Part shown: positions 6,991-9,259 of the stretch, piece by piece
Layout: every line of letters begins with the position of its first letter
Numbering within the stretch: the stretch's first letter is position 1
DNA from: JACCTH01 sp035250485
GTDB lineage: Bacteria; Actinomycetota; Acidimicrobiia; Spongiisociales; ZC4RG35
Length of the DNA stretch: 9,259 bases
Direction: 5' to 3'
NCBI GenBank assembly: GCA_035250485.1
Contig: DATFFB010000029.1
Span: 1 to 9,259, forward strand
Notes under the pieces: model-generated
What the model saw: only the letters and a program-made list of their open reading frames with translations
Database searches by the model: none
What the model was told of the DNA's origin: nothing
Position numbers and translations under genes: made by a program

Positions 6991-7631
6991 CCGAAACTCA
7001 AAAGGCTGCTGACCTCTACGAGAAGCTCGAAGGGATCGGAGATCGACTGCGCGAAGAGCGGACCAAAGCCGGAATCAGCCAGCGGGAACTTGCTCGCCGC
7101 ACCCGCTTGTCGGCCAGTCTGATCTCCCAGCTGGAGAGTGGGCAGTCCAAGCCCTCGGTCGGGACCTTGTATGCGATCGTCACCGAGCTGAACGTCTCGC
7201 TCGATCGGGTCATCAGGGGACATGACTACGACCAGGTCCCGCGGGTGGCGACTGATAGAAACGGCGAGGCCAGCCCTCTCGTCCACCCCGGCGGTCGACA
7301 ATCGATCGAACTCGACTCCGGGGTGCGTTGGGAAGAGCTTTCGGCGACTTCGGAGCACGGGGTTGATTTTCTCCTCGCCATCTATGAGGTCGGCGGCGCC
7401 TCTACCCCCGACGAATCGCTCATGCGCCACCACGGCCGCGAGTACGGGTACGTCATCTCGGGAACGCTCGGCATCCGGATCGGCTTTCAGGAGTACGAGC
7501 TTCAGCCGGGAGATTCGATCGCCTTCGATTCCACTCAGCCTCATCGCCTCTACAACAAGGGCGAGGTGCCGGTGCAGGCCATCTGGTTTGTAGTCGGAAG
7601 AGACGGCGAGGGTCCCGCTCGTCCGGTCTAG
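6987..7631 (+). CDS. XRE-family HTH / cupin transcriptional regulator
   Basis: 214 residues from a GTG at 6987 that forms a 4-nt GTGA overlap with the SDR stop. The N-terminal helix-turn-helix (about 17-76) contains LREERTKAGISQRELARRTR and LSASLISQLESGQSKPSVGT, typical of XRE/Cro DNA-binding domains. A C-terminal cupin (about 125-205) has H148/H149, E152, the GYVISGTLGIRIG strand and H186 in QPHRLYN. This layout matches the PuuR-type regulators, which often control nearby genes for polyamine or other nitrogen-compound use and sense a small molecule through the cupin. Its position beside a divergent catabolic operon suggests that it controls that operon and its own promoter. An open frame extends upstream to 6888 inside the SDR gene, but that extra sequence is Arg-rich read-through and is not believed. 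Confidence 0.92.
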   Translation: MTETQKAADLYEKLEGIGDRLREERTKAGISQRELARRTRLSASLISQLESGQSKPSVGTLYAIVTELNVSLDRVIRGHDYDQVPRVATDRNGEASPLVHPGGRQSIELDSGVRWEELSATSEHGVDFLLAIYEVGGASTPDESLMRHHGREYGYVISGTLGIRIGFQEYELQPGDSIAFDSTQPHRLYNKGEVPVQAIWFVVGRDGEGPARPV

Positions 7632-7634
7632 CGC

Positions 7635-8051
7635 TCAGCGGGAGTCGTGCCAGGCCTGAATTTGGCGCTGGACGGCCGAGGCATCGAACCAGGCGTTTTC
7701 GTAACTGATCAGTCCGTCACGGACTTCGAAGATGTGGAGAATCCGCACCCGGACCGGCGCCCCGCCTCCAGACATACCCGACCATTCGCCCTCGACATGG
7801 CCAGAAAGGATCGACTCATCGACGACGTACTTGCCGTCCTCGGCCGAGAACCGCCTCACCGACTCGAGGCGCACATCGGGGATGGCATCGATGATCGAGG
7901 AGTAGACGGCGCCCACCTGCTCCTTGCCCCGGAAAGGCGCCTCGGGGTGAGTCACATCGTCCCAGACGATGTCGTCGGTGTAGGTCGCGAGCGTGCCCTC
8001 GACGTCGTGGGCGTTCTCGGCCGCGAAGTGCCGGTCAATGATGTCCACCAC
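7635..8051 (-). CDS. SnoaL-like / NTF2-fold small protein
   Basis: About 138 residues from a GTG at 8051; a second GTG directly follows at 8048, so either codon may be used. The start MVDIIDRHFAAENAHDVEGT, the segment PFRGKEQVGAVYSSIIDAIP and the ending LHIFEVRDGLISYENAWFD are the hallmarks of the SnoaL-like/ketosteroid isomerase-like alpha+beta cone fold. Such proteins act as isomerases, cyclases or hydrolases, or just bind small hydrophobic ligands. Acidic residues D31 and D32 line the likely pocket, but no catalytic pair can be assigned. It lies 78 bp after the DppC gene on the same strand, so it may be transcribed with the transporter. It ends 3 bp from the convergent regulator gene. Confidence 0.82.
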   Translation of the reverse strand: MVDIIDRHFAAENAHDVEGTLATYTDDIVWDDVTHPEAPFRGKEQVGAVYSSIIDAIPDVRLESVRRFSAEDGKYVVDESILSGHVEGEWSGMSGGGAPVRVRILHIFEVRDGLISYENAWFDASAVQRQIQAWHDSR

Positions 8052-8100
8052 CCCGAACCTAGTGCTGCGCCCGGTTCTCTCGGCAATCGTGGTTGCTATG

Positions 8101-8136
8101 CCGCTAGCCGAACCGAAGGTTTGCGGGGGTTAGCGG
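8101..8136 (-). terminator. Possible hairpin at the end of the DppC gene
   Basis: Outer arms ccgcta (8101-8106) and tagcgg (8131-8136) pair, and inside them aacc-gaa-ggtt (8111-8121) forms a second short stem. The stop codon of the permease gene (8130-8132) sits at the edge of the outer stem. There is no run of T after it, so an intrinsic terminator is doubtful; it may merely slow readthrough into the SnoaL-like gene. Confidence 0.25.
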
Positions 8137-9071
8137 CTGCGGAGCTTGGGATCGAGGGCGTCGCGGATCCCGTCGCCGATGAAGTTGACGCTCATCACGG
8201 TCAGCATGATCAACACTCCGGGGGCCAGCACCCAGGCCGCGTTGAGCTGGAGATAGTTGCGGCCATCGAAGACCAGGCGACCCCAGGTGGGAAAGCTGGC
8301 GGGAAATCCCAACCCCAGGAACGATAAGGCTGATTCGGTTATGATCGCTGCCGCCACTCCCAAGGCCGCCGAGACCATCACCGGGCTCAGGGTGTTGGGG
8401 AGGATGTGGCGCATGATGATGTTCCGCTTGCGGGTACCGATGCTCCGAGCGGCGAGGACGAACTCCTCCTCCTTGATTGACAGCACATCACCGCGGACAA
8501 CTCGAGCAGTCTGCATCCAGCTGGTCGCCCCGATGATGAACACGACCAGTATGAAGATGCCGACGTTCTCTCCGAAGGCGTTCTTCAGGCTCTCGCGGAA
8601 CAGCACGATGACTACCAGCAAGAGCGGGAGGATGGGCAGCGCCAGGAAGAGGTCGGTGAGCCTCATCAGCGGTCCGTCGAGACGCTTGAAGAACCCGGCG
8701 ACGATGCCGATGCCGGTGCCGAGGAACAGTCCGAAAAGCATCGCCGCGAAGCCGACCGCCAAAGAGATCCGACCACCGACTAGTACCCGCGCCAGCACGT
8801 CGCGGCCGAGATTGTCGGTTCCCAAGAGGTGCTGGGCGGAGGGGGCCTGATTGGCGGAGACGGTGTCGATTTCGTACGGGTCGTACCCGTACACGAAGGG
8901 GCCAACGACGCTGGCGAGAACGATCAGGACCAGGAGCACCAGACCGACGATGGCGCCCTTGTGGCGCTTGAACTGCCGCCAAACGTCCTGCTTTAGCGAC
9001 CGATGCCTCTCTCCCGGCTGCTGGGGCTTTAGCTCGGGCTGAGATTCAACTCGCTCCTGGGTGGTGGCTAT
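8130..9071 (-). CDS. Peptide/opine-type ABC transporter permease, DppC-like, with apparent ATA start
   Basis: An inner-membrane subunit of a peptide/nickel/opine importer. From 9071 the frame gives 313 residues, normal for DppC-type permeases. Order: a polar cytoplasmic N-terminus ending in FKRHKGA, a first membrane helix IVGLVLLVLIVLASVVGP, the periplasmic YDPYEID part, then about five more helices in the binding-protein-dependent permease domain. The EAA loop that docks the ATPase reads EEEFVLAARSIGTRKRN, followed by ILPN. The end, IRDALDPKLRSR, is typical. No in-frame ATG, GTG or TTG exists between the stop at 9081-9083 and a GTG at 8939 that lies within helix 1. The codon at 9071 is ATA, 6 nt after an AGGAG. 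Starting at 8939 would remove the cytoplasmic tail and part of helix 1, so ATA is preferred. Substrate cannot be told. Confidence 0.9.
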   Translation of the reverse strand: MATTQERVESQPELKPQQPGERHRSLKQDVWRQFKRHKGAIVGLVLLVLIVLASVVGPFVYGYDPYEIDTVSANQAPSAQHLLGTDNLGRDVLARVLVGGRISLAVGFAAMLFGLFLGTGIGIVAGFFKRLDGPLMRLTDLFLALPILPLLLVVIVLFRESLKNAFGENVGIFILVVFIIGATSWMQTARVVRGDVLSIKEEEFVLAARSIGTRKRNIIMRHILPNTLSPVMVSAALGVAAAIITESALSFLGLGFPASFPTWGRLVFDGRNYLQLNAAWVLAPGVLIMLTVMSVNFIGDGIRDALDPKLRSR

Positions 9072-9076
9072 GAGTG

Positions 9077-9082
9077 ACTCCT
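9077..9082 (-). promoter_or_regulatory. Strong ribosome binding site before the DppC gene
   Basis: On the minus strand the sequence AGGAG is followed by TCACTC and then ATA. Its spacing of 6 nt is ideal for initiation at the ATA codon (9071). It lies in the 17-nt gap after the DppB stop, and no other candidate start codon lies within reach in the permease frame. Confidence 0.7.
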
Positions 9083-9088
9083 AATTTC

Positions 9089-9259
9089 TCAATCGTATCT
9101 AATTCGTGGATCCAGGACGCCATAGGTGATATCCGCCAGGAGATTGAAGACGACGATCAGAACCGCAAAGATGAAGGTCAAGGTCTGCACCATCGGCACG
9201 TCGGACTGTCCAATGGCCGTGATCAGCAGGGCCCCGATCCCGTTGATGCGGAAGATCTG
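9089..9259 (-). CDS. Peptide/opine-type ABC transporter permease, DppB-like, C-terminal fragment
   Basis: Only the last 56 residues are in the window; the gene continues beyond the right edge. The visible part includes GIGALLITAIGQSDVPMVQ, a membrane helix TFIFAVLIVVFNLLADITYG and the closing LDPRIRYD. The pattern of a short loop, a helix, N-L-x-x-D-x-x-Y and a terminal D-P-R-I-R is the signature end of DppB/OppB permeases. It pairs with the DppC-like subunit 17 bp downstream to form the membrane channel. The substrate-binding protein and ATPases are presumably outside the window. Confidence 0.9.
   Translation of the reverse strand, partial: QIFRINGIGALLITAIGQSDVPMVQTLTFIFAVLIVVFNLLADITYGVLDPRIRYD

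Noticed and set aside
8937..8939. GTG start for the DppC-like permease
   Set aside because: It falls within the first membrane helix and has no ribosome site at proper spacing, whereas the upstream frame encodes the expected cytoplasmic tail and part of the helix.
1..9259. tRNA, rRNA, CRISPR array, insertion sequence or phage genes
   Set aside because: I saw no cloverleaf-like sequence, regular spaced repeats, transposase or integrase motifs; the window is almost fully used by metabolic and transport genes.

Overview
The window is a high-GC, densely packed bacterial catabolic locus. It carries parts or all of eleven protein genes and no RNA genes, insertion sequences or CRISPR arrays that I can see. 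The composition, the GTG starts, the head-to-tail gene overlaps and the protein styles suggest an actinobacterium-like chromosome, perhaps an acidimicrobiial or marine lineage. That is inference; no phylogenetic marker is present.

Layout. (1) Positions 6173 down to 1, minus strand: a six-gene unit read in the order NAD(P)-dependent beta-hydroxyacid dehydrogenase, two-domain cupin, M24/creatinase-fold hydrolase, thiamine-diphosphate dehydrogenase E1 alpha, E1 beta, and a metal-dependent amidohydrolase cut by the window edge. Adjacent genes overlap by 1 to 13 nt or are 11 nt apart, so this is almost certainly one transcript with translational coupling. (2) Positions 6174-6297: a divergent control region. 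(3) Positions 6298-7631, plus strand: a short-chain dehydrogenase-fold gene overlapping by 4 nt a GTG-started XRE-HTH/cupin regulator, the likely local regulator. (4) Positions 9259 down to 7635, minus strand: the 3' end of a DppB-type permease gene, a complete DppC-type permease gene and a SnoaL/NTF2-like gene, which ends 3 bp from the regulator's stop codon.

How it may fit together (inference): a peptide/opine-type ABC importer brings in an organic nitrogen compound. The M24 hydrolase and the amidohydrolase cleave C-N bonds. The dehydrogenase and the cupin rework the carbon skeleton, and the E1 pair oxidatively decarboxylates a 2-oxo acid. No E2 or E3 partner is in view. The substrate cannot be named from the sequence.

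The oddest points are: a dppC gene whose only well-placed initiation codon is ATA; an SDR-fold protein lacking Ser, Tyr and Lys of the catalytic triad; an M24 protein with Cys where the second metal-binding Asp normally sits; and a perfect 11-bp inverted repeat lying in frame inside the amidohydrolase gene.
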